DNA from: Kordia aestuariivivens | GTDB lineage: Bacteria; Bacteroidota; Bacteroidia; Flavobacteriales; Flavobacteriaceae | Direction of reading: 5' to 3' | NCBI RefSeq assembly: GCF_014397005.1 | Contig: NZ_JACGWS010000013.1 | Span: 62,001-126,000, forward strand | DNA length: 64,000 nt | In this document: one piece after another, positions 52,292 through 60,756 of the stretch | Numbering within the stretch: the stretch's first letter is position 1 | Layout of the letters: the number at the start of each line of letters is the position of its first letter | Program-made: the position numbers and the translations under genes | The notes under the pieces: generated by a model | What the model was told of the DNA's origin: nothing | The model's input: the letters and a program-made list of their open reading frames with translations, nothing else | Database searches by the model: none

Positions 52292-52335
52292 GTAACAAAA
52301 GTTACTTCCGTTTTGAATAGATTTTCTTTTTTTTG
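52292..52335 (+). promoter_or_regulatory. Operator 5 (GTAAC-AAAA-GTTAC) and -7 region of the YeeE pair
   Basis: Perfect palindrome at 52292-52305. The T-rich -7 position TTTTTTTG (52328-52335) has one mismatch (second position) to TAnnTTTG; its end is 30 nt beyond the palindrome. It lies between the YeeE gene and the divergent methyltransferase. Confidence 0.75.
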
Positions 52336-52351
52336 CTTAAAAATTATAAAT

Positions 52352-52909
52352 ATGGAATGGATTTATGAACCGTGGCCGTGGTATATTTCGGGCTTTATGA
52401 TTGCTTTGGTGATGTTTTTATTAATCATGGTTGGAAAAAACTTTGGAATGTCGGGAAATCTCCGAACGATTTGTACCATCTGCGGAAGCGGAAAGAAGGT
52501 TGATTTTTTTCGATTCGATTGGAAATCTCAACGCTGGAATTTAACAGTAGTTTTAGGTGCCATTATTGGCGGATTCATCGCGCATCAATTTTTAACGGTT
52601 GAAGCAACAGTTGCGTTAAATCCGGATACAGTTTCAGATTTACAATTGCTAGGATTTGAAAATGCTGGAAAAACGTATATGCCAGAAGAATTATTTTCAT
52701 CTGCCGTTTTTACAGATCCAAAAAACATCATTTTATTAGTCATCGGTGGATTTTTAGTAGGTTTTGGTGCTCGCTACGCTGGCGGATGTACTTCCGGACA
52801 TGCCATTTCAGGATTGAGCAATTTGCAACTTCCTTCTTTAATTGCCGTTATTGGTTTTTTCATTGGCGGATTGACCATGATTCATTTAATTTTCCCCTTA
52901 CTTTTTTAA
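52352..52909 (+). CDS. YeeE/YedE-type thiosulfate transport protein, first half
   Basis: 185 aa from ATG 52352, giving [20 protein letters not shown]; the frame is open 13 codons further up. It has about five helices and the Cys motif [20 protein letters not shown], the DUF395/YeeE signature thought to relay thiosulfate by Cys hydrogen bonding. A Cys pair [11 protein letters not shown] is also present. It forms a pair with the next gene 3 bp downstream; together they equal one full YeeE. Confidence 0.9.
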   Translation: MEWIYEPWPWYISGFMIALVMFLLIMVGKNFGMSGNLRTICTICGSGKKVDFFRFDWKSQRWNLTVVLGAIIGGFIAHQFLTVEATVALNPDTVSDLQLLGFENAGKTYMPEELFSSAVFTDPKNIILLVIGGFLVGFGARYAGGCTSGHAISGLSNLQLPSLIAVIGFFIGGLTMIHLIFPLLF

Positions 52910-52912
52910 GCT

Positions 52913-53329
52913 ATGAAAAGAACACTTATCTATTTATTGATCGGGATTCTGTTTGGAATCATCATGTTTAAGTCAGAAGCCGCTTCTTGGTTTCGTATTT
53001 ACGAAATGTTCAAGTTTGAAGCTTTCCACATGTATGGAATTATTGGAACTGCAGTTTTCTTAGGAGTTGTCACGATTGCACTCATTAAACGTTTTAAAAT
53101 AAAATCATTTTACGGCGAACAAGTTCATTTTCCTCCGAAACAGAAAAGTTTTGCGCGGTATGCAATTGGCGGAATTCTATTTGGATTGGGTTGGGCGTTG
53201 GCGGGCGCATGTCCTGGACCGATGTTTACGTTACTTGGCGCAGGATTTTTACCAATTATCATTGTGATTGTTGCTTCGCTTTTAGGAACCTTTGTATATG
53301 GTTTGTTGAGAGATAAGTTGCCGCATTAA
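52913..53329 (+). CDS. YeeE/YedE-type transport protein, second half (DUF6691)
   Basis: A 138-aa membrane protein with about four helices and the second YeeE Cys motif GLGWALAGACPGPMFTLLGA. It starts 3 bp after the first half, so both are made from one message and probably assemble into one thiosulfate or sulfane-sulfur uptake pore. It closes the sulfur gene set. Confidence 0.9.
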   Translation: MKRTLIYLLIGILFGIIMFKSEAASWFRIYEMFKFEAFHMYGIIGTAVFLGVVTIALIKRFKIKSFYGEQVHFPPKQKSFARYAIGGILFGLGWALAGACPGPMFTLLGAGFLPIIIVIVASLLGTFVYGLLRDKLPH

Positions 53330-53644
53330 CGGATTGTTGGTATCGCTTCGCTTTTAGAAACGGCTGCGCCTTTGGTATCGCTTCGCTGTTAGATTCACTT
53401 CACTTCGACAAGCTCAGTGTGAACGCTCTTGGTATTTTAGTTGGTTTGCTTTGTCATTCCTGCGAAGGCAGGAATCCATTTCATTTTTTGGCACGAGTTA
53501 CATTTGTTTTAGCAACTTTATGTGACCTTGAAGCAAGTTCAAGGTGACGAAATCTTCAAACAGATCTAAAAATCTAACTTTCTAATAAAGTCCAATAATC
53601 TAAATGAGTCCAACAAATCTAACATGTCTAAAAATCCAAGAAGT
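53330..53644. repeat. 315-bp gene-free stretch made of repeats
   Basis: It contains two GGTATCGCTTCGCT words (53338-53390), a TTCACTTCGACAAGCTCAGTGTGAA palindrome arms pair (about 53395-53420), ATTCCTGCGAAGGCAGGAAT (about 53456-53475), ACCTTGAAGCAAGTTCAAGGT (about 53525-53545), and a run of degenerate words of the type AAATCTAA/AAGTCCAA (53560-53645) that extends into the end of the response regulator gene. No coding sequence or RNA gene was seen. Confidence 0.7.
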
Positions 53645-54295
53645 CTAAATAAGCTTCTGCGATTTTGCTTTTTGAACGGCTTCCATTTTGTTGTGTACTT
53701 GCAATTTTCGGTAAGTATTTTCAATGTGTTTTCGGATCGTTCCAGAAGATATAAATAGATTCTCCGCAATTTCATTATAATTCAGGCCTTTGCTTAGTTG
53801 TAATAAAACGTCCGTTTCACGTTTGGTGAGTTTTACTTTTTCCACATCGGAATCAACAGTAATAGTTAACGGATTCCTGAGTAAATTCAGCGCTTTTAAC
53901 GCAATACTTGGCGACATTGGCGCGCCGTCATTCACAACTTCCAAGATTGATTTATGAATGTTTTCCGCGTTGATTTCTTTCAACAAATAACCATCTGCGC
54001 CCGCTTGAATTGCTTTAAAGATATGTTCTTCATCATCAAACACTGTCAACATTATGATTTTAATTTGCGGATGTTTTTCTTTGATGATTTCCGTTGCTTT
54101 GATTCCATCCATTACTGGCATTTGAATGTCCATCAAAATAACATCTACATTATGATTTTCTTCTAATTTCCCAATCATTTCTGCACCATTTGCCGCTTTA
54201 AACTTAAATACAAAATCGTCAAAGAAAGATAACTTTTCAATGACGGCTTTTGCCAAAAAGTGATTGTCTTCCGCGATGGCTATTTTGAGTTTCAT
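53645..54295 (-). CDS. NarL/LuxR-type response regulator
   Basis: A 216-aa regulator. The receiver domain (1-120) has the acidic pair AIAEDNHF, the phospho-acceptor Asp in VDVILMDIQMPVMDGIKA, and Lys in GYLLKEINAE. The C-terminal LuxR helix-turn-helix (about 150-210) reads LTKRETDVLLQLSKGLNYNE, then IAENLFISSGTIRKHIENTY. It is encoded 158 bp downstream of its likely kinase. Six copies of TATTAGG lie 10 nt upstream of its start codon. Confidence 0.95.
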   Translation of the reverse strand: MKLKIAIAEDNHFLAKAVIEKLSFFDDFVFKFKAANGAEMIGKLEENHNVDVILMDIQMPVMDGIKATEIIKEKHPQIKIIMLTVFDDEEHIFKAIQAGADGYLLKEINAENIHKSILEVVNDGAPMSPSIALKALNLLRNPLTITVDSDVEKVKLTKRETDVLLQLSKGLNYNEIAENLFISSGTIRKHIENTYRKLQVHNKMEAVQKAKSQKLI

Positions 54296-54305
54296 GGTTT
54301 TTGGA

Positions 54306-54347
54306 TATTAGGTATTAGGTATTAGGTATTAGGTATTAGGTATTAGG
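54306..54347. repeat. Heptanucleotide tandem repeat (TATTAGG)x6
   Basis: Six perfect copies, 10 nt upstream of the response regulator start codon, in the place where a ribosome binding site or leader would be. On the mRNA strand the unit is CCTAATA. Confidence 0.95.
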
Positions 54348-54453
54348 TAAAATATTATTTCTTTTAAAATTTAAAAATAATCATCAACACTTTTTAATTT
54401 CGCTATCCAAACATTTTCAAATTTTCAAATCAACACATTGATAAATTGCTACA

Positions 54454-56280
54454 TCAAATATGATATTTCACCGTAATTGTCGTTCCTTTTGATGGTTCGG
54501 AATGAATATCAATATTCGCGTTGATTTCATCCATACGTTTTTGCATATTGTACAATCCGTTTCCAAGTTGAACGGTTTCTTTTTCAAATCCAATTCCGTT
54601 GTCTTTTATTTGTACTCGTAATTGCTTTTCCGTTTCGCTAAAATCTACTGTTACTAAGGTTGGTTCTGCGTATTTCAGTGAATTATTTACTGCTTCTTGA
54701 ACAACTCTGAATAAATGCATTCCTTCAATTGCTGTAAATACAATTGGCATTTCTACTTCATTATTGAACTCAAATTTAACGTTCTCCTTTGCCTTTTTTG
54801 CTTTTTCAATAAACGCCAATACTCTACTTTGTAAGTCTGTAATAGAAATTTCATCTTTGTTCATTGCCCAAATCGTATCGCGTAATTGATCAATCGTTGC
54901 AGATGTAAATTCACTAATGTAACTGAGTTTGTCTTTGAATTCGTCTGAAGTTTCTTTGGAAGCGTATTTTAAATTATCAATCGACGAAATGATAAACGAT
55001 AGTTGTGCGCCAATATTATCGTGTAAATCGCGTGAAATTCGTAACCGCTGTTCTTGCAATTTGTTTTGTGTTTCTATTTCTCTCAACGCAACTTTTAGCT
55101 TGTTTTCCTTGACTAATTGTGTGTTTTTTAATTTTTGTTGATTGTAAAATAGATAGCCCAAAATAAAGATTACCAATGCCAAACCTAACGCGCCATAGAT
55201 TTGATATTGCCGTGTATTTAACAATAATTGTTTTTCGGCAATATCTGTACGCTGTTCTAAAATTTCGCGCTCTTTCTCGGCAGTTTTATACTTGGTTTTT
55301 GCTTCTGAAATTCCATCCGCAAAACGTTTGTCGAAATTTACAATACTCAATCCGTAAATAGAATCGCCAAAACTACTCGCAGCTTTAAAATCTTCCATTT
55401 TCACCAACGTGCGTTTTTTTTCTACATACGCATATAATAACGATGGATTATCGTCAGCATCTTTATACGTTTTGATGGCTTTATCTAACATTTTATTAGC
55501 CTGTGCGTATTTTTTATCTTTTGCTAACAAGTTTCCCTTTTTAATCAATGCGAAGCCTTCTTGACTCAAGCTTTTATCTTTTTTGGCAAAATATATTGCG
55601 CTGTCTAAAAGTCGAAGTGCTTCTTCTTTGTTTTTTTGCTGGTTATACGCTTCTGCCAATAAACTGTAATTGGAAGCGAGTTTAGTATTATTTTTTCTTT
55701 TTCGATTGATTGAAATCGCTTGATTTAATCCAATAATTGCATCGTTAAACAATGCTGGATTTGGTAGTAGCATACCATTTTCAATATCGAGAGCGCCAAC
55801 ATTCGCAATAGCACTCGCTTTCAAATCTTCTGTAACATACTGGCTATTTTCTATGACAGCTAACATATGTACTTTGGCTTCTTCTCGCCTGTTTATGTAG
55901 TAATAACAAATACCGATTTTATAACGTCCGCGATAGTAATTTTTGTAATCATCTTGTCGTTTGAAAAATTCCGCTGCTTTTAGCAATACGTTCATTGCTT
56001 TATCCGATTGTGTATCGCGGATTAACATAGAACCTCTGATTAAGTCTGCTCTGTAATTATAGGATGAATCTTGCGTTTTGGGAAGTAACGCGTCTAACTT
56101 TGCTAAGTAGACTCGCATAGAATCGAGTTCGCGTTTTTGAATGAAGTCTTCGCTTTTTTGCTCGTAGAGTTCAAATAATGCACTGGCTTCTTTTTTCGCT
56201 TTCGCTGAATTTGACACTGTGTTTTGCCCAATTAGCAAGCCAGAGAATAAAAGCAAGAATGTTAGTATGCGTTGTTTCAT
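54454..56280 (-). CDS. TPR-containing sensor histidine kinase (NarX-type)
   Basis: A 608-aa protein: signal peptide (FLLLFSGLLIGQ), periplasmic TPR repeats (about 25-330), one transmembrane helix (YQIYGALGLALVIFILGYLF, about 360-380), coiled coil, a HisKA_3 domain with the phospho-His in LRISRDLHDNIGAQLSFIIS and a HATPase_c domain (VVQEAVNNSLKYAEP, DNGIGFEKE, NGLYNMQKRM). It partners with the LuxR-type regulator just downstream. The TPR sensor part is common in Bacteroidota; its signal is unknown. Confidence 0.94.
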   Translation of the reverse strand: MKQRILTFLLLFSGLLIGQNTVSNSAKAKKEASALFELYEQKSEDFIQKRELDSMRVYLAKLDALLPKTQDSSYNYRADLIRGSMLIRDTQSDKAMNVLLKAAEFFKRQDDYKNYYRGRYKIGICYYYINRREEAKVHMLAVIENSQYVTEDLKASAIANVGALDIENGMLLPNPALFNDAIIGLNQAISINRKRKNNTKLASNYSLLAEAYNQQKNKEEALRLLDSAIYFAKKDKSLSQEGFALIKKGNLLAKDKKYAQANKMLDKAIKTYKDADDNPSLLYAYVEKKRTLVKMEDFKAASSFGDSIYGLSIVNFDKRFADGISEAKTKYKTAEKEREILEQRTDIAEKQLLLNTRQYQIYGALGLALVIFILGYLFYNQQKLKNTQLVKENKLKVALREIETQNKLQEQRLRISRDLHDNIGAQLSFIISSIDNLKYASKETSDEFKDKLSYISEFTSATIDQLRDTIWAMNKDEISITDLQSRVLAFIEKAKKAKENVKFEFNNEVEMPIVFTAIEGMHLFRVVQEAVNNSLKYAEPTLVTVDFSETEKQLRVQIKDNGIGFEKETVQLGNGLYNMQKRMDEINANIDIHSEPSKGTTITVKYHI

Positions 56281-56413
56281 CTTTATAAAGATAGAAAAAT
56301 GTTTTGGTTGAGTGTGTTTTGTGTGATTTTATCACACTAACAATATTCCATCTTTTTTAGTAAAATTCCAATACGATGAGTTGCGTATTTTTTTGAATAG
56401 TTTTATTCGATTT

Positions 56414-56461
56414 GTCATTCCTGCGTGGTCACTGAGTTTATCAAAGTGAAGGCAGGAATCT
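56414..56461. repeat. Composite palindromic repeat
   Basis: ATTCCTGC (56416-56423) pairs with GCAGGAAT (56452-56459); between the arms is GTCACTGAGTTTATCAAAGTGAAG, a degraded TCACT/AGTGA palindrome. One dispersed element seems to be inserted in another, as at 298-410. Confidence 0.65.
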
Positions 56462-56533
56462 TTAACGTCATTTAGATTTCTATGACATTTGCAAACGATT
56501 TTGGCAAAAGTCTGATTCGCATACGGATTGGTT

Positions 56534-57223
56534 TTAAGGATTTTTCATTTTGGAAAAGTCTATTTTACCTTTGAACAAATTTTTCTCTGGATTTGATACA
56601 ATATAGAAATCAATCAGTGCTTTTATTCCAACAATGAGCAACGCCACAATATCGATCGCAAACGAGAAGATGAAGAAGAAAAATCCGAGTATTACAGCAA
56701 ATTGCTGCACCACAATTCTCCCGTAAGGACCTAAAAAACTTTGCTCTATTGTGATGTTTTGATACGCTTTTGGCACTATGAAATTCAGATAGAAATCTGC
56801 AATGTTAAAAATAGCTAATGATATTAAAATTGGGTAGATTCCTTCGTAGGTTGTTAAGATATGTTCTATGTTTTGCAGAATGCTGAATGGATCAATTTTA
56901 GGGTCTTTCATTTCCAATAATACAAAGACAAAAATAGATTGAATCGCCACAAAAAACGTGTAATGAACTATGAAAAAAAGAATCATTCCGCCGCCATTAT
57001 TTGCTGTACGTTTCACTCCTGTTGTATTGGCATACTTTAAAATTCTGTACATTTTCACAACGTGAATCGCGCCAATGATTAGCGTTTCCATAAAATACGC
57101 CATTACAATCGAAAACGCATCCGTTTCTCCTGTGAGCAATAAAGTTGCCACAAAGAGTACGTTAAACCATATAAATGCGTTTTGACGATTGGGAATGATC
57201 TGTATGTTTATTTTTTGTTTCAT
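56534..57223 (-). CDS. DUF6498-type membrane protein
   Basis: A 229-aa protein with about six hydrophobic helices. Typical stretches are FSIVMAYFMETLIIGAIHVV and IILFFIVHYTFFVAIQSIFV-like segments. It resembles the DUF6498 family; function unknown. It is monocistronic between the kinase gene and the lipoprotein pair. Confidence 0.75.
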   Translation of the reverse strand: MKQKINIQIIPNRQNAFIWFNVLFVATLLLTGETDAFSIVMAYFMETLIIGAIHVVKMYRILKYANTTGVKRTANNGGGMILFFIVHYTFFVAIQSIFVFVLLEMKDPKIDPFSILQNIEHILTTYEGIYPILISLAIFNIADFYLNFIVPKAYQNITIEQSFLGPYGRIVVQQFAVILGFFFFIFSFAIDIVALLIVGIKALIDFYIVSNPEKNLFKGKIDFSKMKNP

Positions 57224-57271
57224 TTTAAAAGAATACAGATACGTACATATGTTATATTCTAGCTTCTTGTG

Positions 57272-57298
57272 TGATGCTGAATCAAGTTCAGCATGACG
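57272..57298. repeat. CAAG-type palindromic repeat
   Basis: ATGCTGAA-TCAAG-TTCAGCAT followed by GACG, almost identical to 255-281. It lies 13 nt beyond the stop of the 57311-57925 gene and may serve as its 3' hairpin. Confidence 0.8.
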
Positions 57299-57310
57299 AT
57301 TATTTAGTAT

Positions 57311-57925
57311 TTACCTTAAATATTCAAAAGTTTTCCAAACAGTTGAAATTGCAAGTTTGTCTTTGAAGTCTTCATAAATTTTTACTTGATCATCTCTTGC
57401 CGCCATAAGCATGATAATGTGTGTGTTTCCATGAGGATTTGGTTTCGCGATGACATTGAAGAAATAACGTCCAACAAATAGGTCACTTAGTCCTTCTTTC
57501 ATTGTTCCAATGGCTTGTAATGACAAGTATTTTTCTCCGTCAAATTGTAACATTCCCATAGTATCTTCTTCTATTTCGTATCCGCCACTTTTGAGCATAT
57601 CACGGATTTGCTTCATAAACGCTTGTCCATCTTTTTCTAGTGACATTCCATCCATGGTAATGTAGCCAAAAGAAAACATTTCGGTTACGATACTATCTTT
57701 GTTAACTTCTTGAATCATTCCGTACGAATAGCCTTTTTTGCCTTCTACAGGTTTTTCTAATTTTAATTGCTTTGGAATGTCTACTATGAAATGAACTTCT
57801 GGTTTGTCTATTTTTTCAGCAAATTCGGGCGTTACTTCATACGTAATAACTTCTTGTTTGGTTTCGCATTGAACAAAAGCGAAGTGTATGATAAGTGAGA
57901 ATGCGATGAGTTTTATTTTTTTCAT
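57311..57925 (-). CDS. Putative lipoprotein, unknown
   Basis: A 204-aa protein with a signal peptide and lipobox (FAFVQCETK, Cys20). The mature region starts with a beta-rich part (PEVHFIVDIPKQLKLEKPVE) and has GYSYGMIQEVNKDSIVTEMF. It is 8 bp downstream of another lipoprotein gene on the same strand, so probably co-transcribed. No family recognised. Confidence 0.7.
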   Translation of the reverse strand: MKKIKLIAFSLIIHFAFVQCETKQEVITYEVTPEFAEKIDKPEVHFIVDIPKQLKLEKPVEGKKGYSYGMIQEVNKDSIVTEMFSFGYITMDGMSLEKDGQAFMKQIRDMLKSGGYEIEEDTMGMLQFDGEKYLSLQAIGTMKEGLSDLFVGRYFFNVIAKPNPHGNTHIIMLMAARDDQVKIYEDFKDKLAISTVWKTFEYLR

Positions 57926-57933
57926 CGGTATTA

Positions 57934-58635
57934 TTATTTGTGCTCTACAATTTTCATAGTGTTCATCAATTCATCACACATGTGTATTTTAACAGTTTGA
58001 TTATTGAATACATTTTTAGACAATTTGTCTTTAAACATATATAATAAACTAACGGTATTTTTGTCTTCTATTCGACTTTTGTCTAAAACCATTTTAAAAA
58101 TGTAAGCATCATTTTCTTTGTCTAATGCGACTGTTTTACGGTTTTGATCGTCTGAAAAACCAAATTCAATTAAGAAGTCTTTTAACTTTTCTGCTTCGGC
58201 AAGTGTTACATTTTTAGTATAACGAACTTCCGTTGCTTTTGCCATAATTGTTTGTATAGCATCTGCCAATTTGTGTACGCGCAACGTAGTAAACGAATCG
58301 TCGCACAAGTGCAAATCAACAGGTAAATCCATATAGTCTGAGAGTTCTTTTGGGAAGATGTTAAACACGCTTTCCATCGATTTGTCATTCAAAAAATCGT
58401 CTTTGATTACCATTTTAAAAATATAATTTTCACCATCTTTTAAAAACTGCACAGATTTTCCAGCTCCATCAGCAAATCCAGAAGTGACCAAGCTTTCGCC
58501 TAATTTATCTGCTTGTGCTTCTGTGACTCCATCTTTATAATAAACTTCCGTTCCGTTGAAGATCTTTTTTTCGCCATAGTTAGCACAGGAAACTAATAAT
58601 GCGATTGCAGCAAGTAGTGTGATTATTTTTTTCAT
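57934..58635 (-). CDS. Putative lipoprotein with internal duplication
   Basis: A 233-aa protein with lipobox LVSC (Cys17). Two repeats of about 95 residues follow: the first has EVYYKDGVTEAQADKLGESL ... ENYIFKMVIKDDFLND ... LPVDLHLCDD, the second has EVRYTKNVTLAEAEKLKDFL ... DAYIFKMVLDKSRIED ... QTVKIHMCDE. So one domain was duplicated in tandem. Each repeat keeps one Cys before an acidic residue. Function unknown. Confidence 0.75.
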   Translation of the reverse strand: MKKIITLLAAIALLVSCANYGEKKIFNGTEVYYKDGVTEAQADKLGESLVTSGFADGAGKSVQFLKDGENYIFKMVIKDDFLNDKSMESVFNIFPKELSDYMDLPVDLHLCDDSFTTLRVHKLADAIQTIMAKATEVRYTKNVTLAEAEKLKDFLIEFGFSDDQNRKTVALDKENDAYIFKMVLDKSRIEDKNTVSLLYMFKDKLSKNVFNNQTVKIHMCDELMNTMKIVEHK

Positions 58636-58738
58636 AATGATGTTGTTATTAAGTTATAAAAGTCATTTTTTGACATTTTTCATTGTTACAAAACTCAGCA
58701 TTTCTCTAAGTTTTAACAATACGACGAATTACGTATTT

Positions 58739-59377
58739 TTAAGGCTTTTTGCATTTTCCATAATACCGATTTACGTTTCCTGTATATCCAAGTGCTATTG
58801 CTTTCTTCCAGTTTTCACAAGCTTTTACAAGGTTTTGCATCATATCGTATACATTTCCTTTATTGGAATAAGCTTTTGCATAATTTGCATCATACCCAAT
58901 GGCTTTTTCAAAATAACTCAAGGCTTCAGCTACATTTCCTTTTTTCGCATGGCACACTCCAATACTATTGTACACTTTTGGCTGATTTTCGTCTATGCCT
59001 ACCGAATTCATGTAATCTAATATTGCTTCATTTAAAAAACCCATTGCATCGTGTGCGCCACCACGATAAAAGAAAGCTTCTGCATGTTTCGGTTCAAGTT
59101 CAATGACTTTGGTATAATTGGCTATTGCCGCTTTATAATTTTTATAATCTTCTCCAGCGTTTTGCTTGTTGATTAATGCTGTGTGAAATCCTGCTTTATA
59201 TAAATAAGCTGTTGTCAATGTGCTGTCTAAAGAAATGGCTTGCTCACAAAGTTTAATGCTTTCTTTGTAGTGATGTTGTTCTTTTTTAACCAAAGCACTA
59301 TCTAATAATACTTTTGTAGTTTGCGCATTCGCGAAAGAAAAAACGCTTAAAAAAATAACTATGTACGTATGTTTCAT
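58739..59377 (-). CDS. TPR repeat protein, exported
   Basis: A 212-aa protein with a signal peptide (IFLSVFSFANAQ) and about five tetratricopeptide repeats (e.g. ANYTKVIELEPKHAEAFFYR, ALSYFEKAIGYDANYAKAYS). It ends with a cysteine-containing segment KCKKP. It is a periplasmic scaffold; partners unknown. Confidence 0.85.
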   Translation of the reverse strand: MKHTYIVIFLSVFSFANAQTTKVLLDSALVKKEQHHYKESIKLCEQAISLDSTLTTAYLYKAGFHTALINKQNAGEDYKNYKAAIANYTKVIELEPKHAEAFFYRGGAHDAMGFLNEAILDYMNSVGIDENQPKVYNSIGVCHAKKGNVAEALSYFEKAIGYDANYAKAYSNKGNVYDMMQNLVKACENWKKAIALGYTGNVNRYYGKCKKP

Positions 59378-59563
59378 TTATTAAAAAGTTTACACCTTAA
59401 AATTCCGTTTTTATAGGGTTTAAAACAATACGAAGAATTACGTATTTGTGAAGTCATACAATATGAACAGTTCTCTGTTAGATTTGACGCTTCTCAATAA
59501 AAATATGTACATTGCTTGTGTATAGTCACAAAAAAATAACCCTAACCATTAAAGCTTAATCGT

Positions 59564-59695
59564 ATGAATGAAACCTCTATTCCGTGTCCTGTTTGTAAAA
59601 CATCAATTGCAGTAAATTTTCAACAATTATTAACAGGAACACCATTTAAGTGCAAAGGATGTGAGTCTGAAATCAGTCTTGGAGATAAAAATTAG
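59564..59695 (+). CDS. Small zinc-ribbon protein (43 aa)
   Basis: From ATG 59564: MNETSIPCPVCKTSIAVNFQ, then QLLTGTPFKCKGCESEISLG, ending DKN. Two CxxC pairs form a plausible zinc ribbon, and a stop follows. It has a sequence-like gene structure and precedes a small membrane protein gene on the same strand by 40 bp. No family given. Confidence 0.7.
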   Translation: MNETSIPCPVCKTSIAVNFQQLLTGTPFKCKGCESEISLGDKN

Positions 59696-59735
59696 TACTA
59701 ATACCAATAAGACTCAAAAAACATAAATTATAACT

Positions 59736-60095
59736 ATGTTGAACGTACTTTTTGTCGTTATTATTGGCTTTATCACAATTGCTATATTTGATGCTATTGG
59801 CGCTATTCTTTCTAGAAAACTAAATTTTAATTATGCGCTATTAACGATAGGCTCAATTAGTATTTATGCAACTATTGCCGTTTATACAGCAATATATGGC
59901 GGCATACTTATCGGAATCATTTCTAGTTTTTTAATGGGTTTGTTTGATGCAACTGTTGGATTAAAAATTTCAGAAAAATTTAAAGCAAATATCCCTGATA
60001 AAAGCATTACATTTAAGATAGATTTTAAAACAGTATTCGCTGTAAGTATTTTTGCCACAGTTATTGGCACAATTGCTATTTTACTCATCCTTTAA
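59736..60095 (+). CDS. Small membrane protein, unknown
   Basis: A 119-aa protein with four likely helices (about 1-22, 27-45, 46-70 and 98-119). It is Ile/Ala-rich and has few charges except KISEKFKANIPDKS. It is between the zinc-ribbon gene and a lipoprotein gene, 11 bp from the latter, so possibly one transcript. Confidence 0.6.
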   Translation: MLNVLFVVIIGFITIAIFDAIGAILSRKLNFNYALLTIGSISIYATIAVYTAIYGGILIGIISSFLMGLFDATVGLKISEKFKANIPDKSITFKIDFKTVFAVSIFATVIGTIAILLIL

Positions 60096-60106
60096 AAATA
60101 AATTTT

Positions 60107-60643
60107 ATGAAATCTAATTTTACGTACATCGTACTTTTTCTGAGTTTACTTTTATGTGTGAATTGTGCTGAAAAAGATAAAAAAACAGCAAAGCCAACGA
60201 CTGATATAGAAGCTGAAAAGCAAGCGAAGTCAAAGGATTCTATCAAAGATGCAGCAACAATAGAAGAAATAGAAAACATCAAAAGCAAGATTGTACACCA
60301 CTATATTTGTTACAAAAATGATGACAAAACTTCAATGCAACTTTCTATTGCTTTCAATGATGAAGGAAATGCATTGTTTGTAAAATATAAAGGTCAAAAA
60401 GGTACAATTCCATTAAAAAATGTAAAAGAAGATTATGAAGAAGGTGGCGCATATCCAACAATTACGCAGTTTTATCATGAGATGTATGAAGGTAAAAAGA
60501 ACGGCGTTTACGAATTAACACATTCGGGAAATTGGGATTACGCAACGTATACCAGTGAAAAAGATGGTGAACAATTCAAATTTACAATTGATCATGAAAC
60601 GACTGTTGTTGCTGGCGAATACAGAAAGACACCTTGTTTTTAA
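60107..60643 (+). CDS. Putative lipoprotein, unknown
   Basis: A 178-aa protein with lipobox LCVNC (Cys20), then a charged linker rich in Lys/Ala/Glu (DKKTAKPTTDIEAEKQAKSK) and a beta-rich C-terminal domain (KTSMQLSIAFNDEGNALFVK, then GVYELTHSGNWDYATYTSEK). A terminator follows at 60669. No family recognised. Confidence 0.7.
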   Translation: MKSNFTYIVLFLSLLLCVNCAEKDKKTAKPTTDIEAEKQAKSKDSIKDAATIEEIENIKSKIVHHYICYKNDDKTSMQLSIAFNDEGNALFVKYKGQKGTIPLKNVKEDYEEGGAYPTITQFYHEMYEGKKNGVYELTHSGNWDYATYTSEKDGEQFKFTIDHETTVVAGEYRKTPCF

Positions 60644-60668
60644 GCAATTAAAATAGCACAAAAAATTC

Positions 60669-60702
60669 AAAAAGCAACTTGTATACATGAGTTGCTTTTT
60701 TG
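60669..60702 (+). terminator. Rho-independent terminator
   Basis: An 11-bp stem AAAAAGCAACT/AGTTGCTTTTT with a 10-nt loop that itself contains TGTATACA, followed by a T-rich end, 26 nt past the lipoprotein stop. Confidence 0.88.
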
Positions 60703-60756
60703 TTGGTATACTTATTGGTGTAGTTAAAAAGTTATTATTTCCTAGAGCCTAATCGC

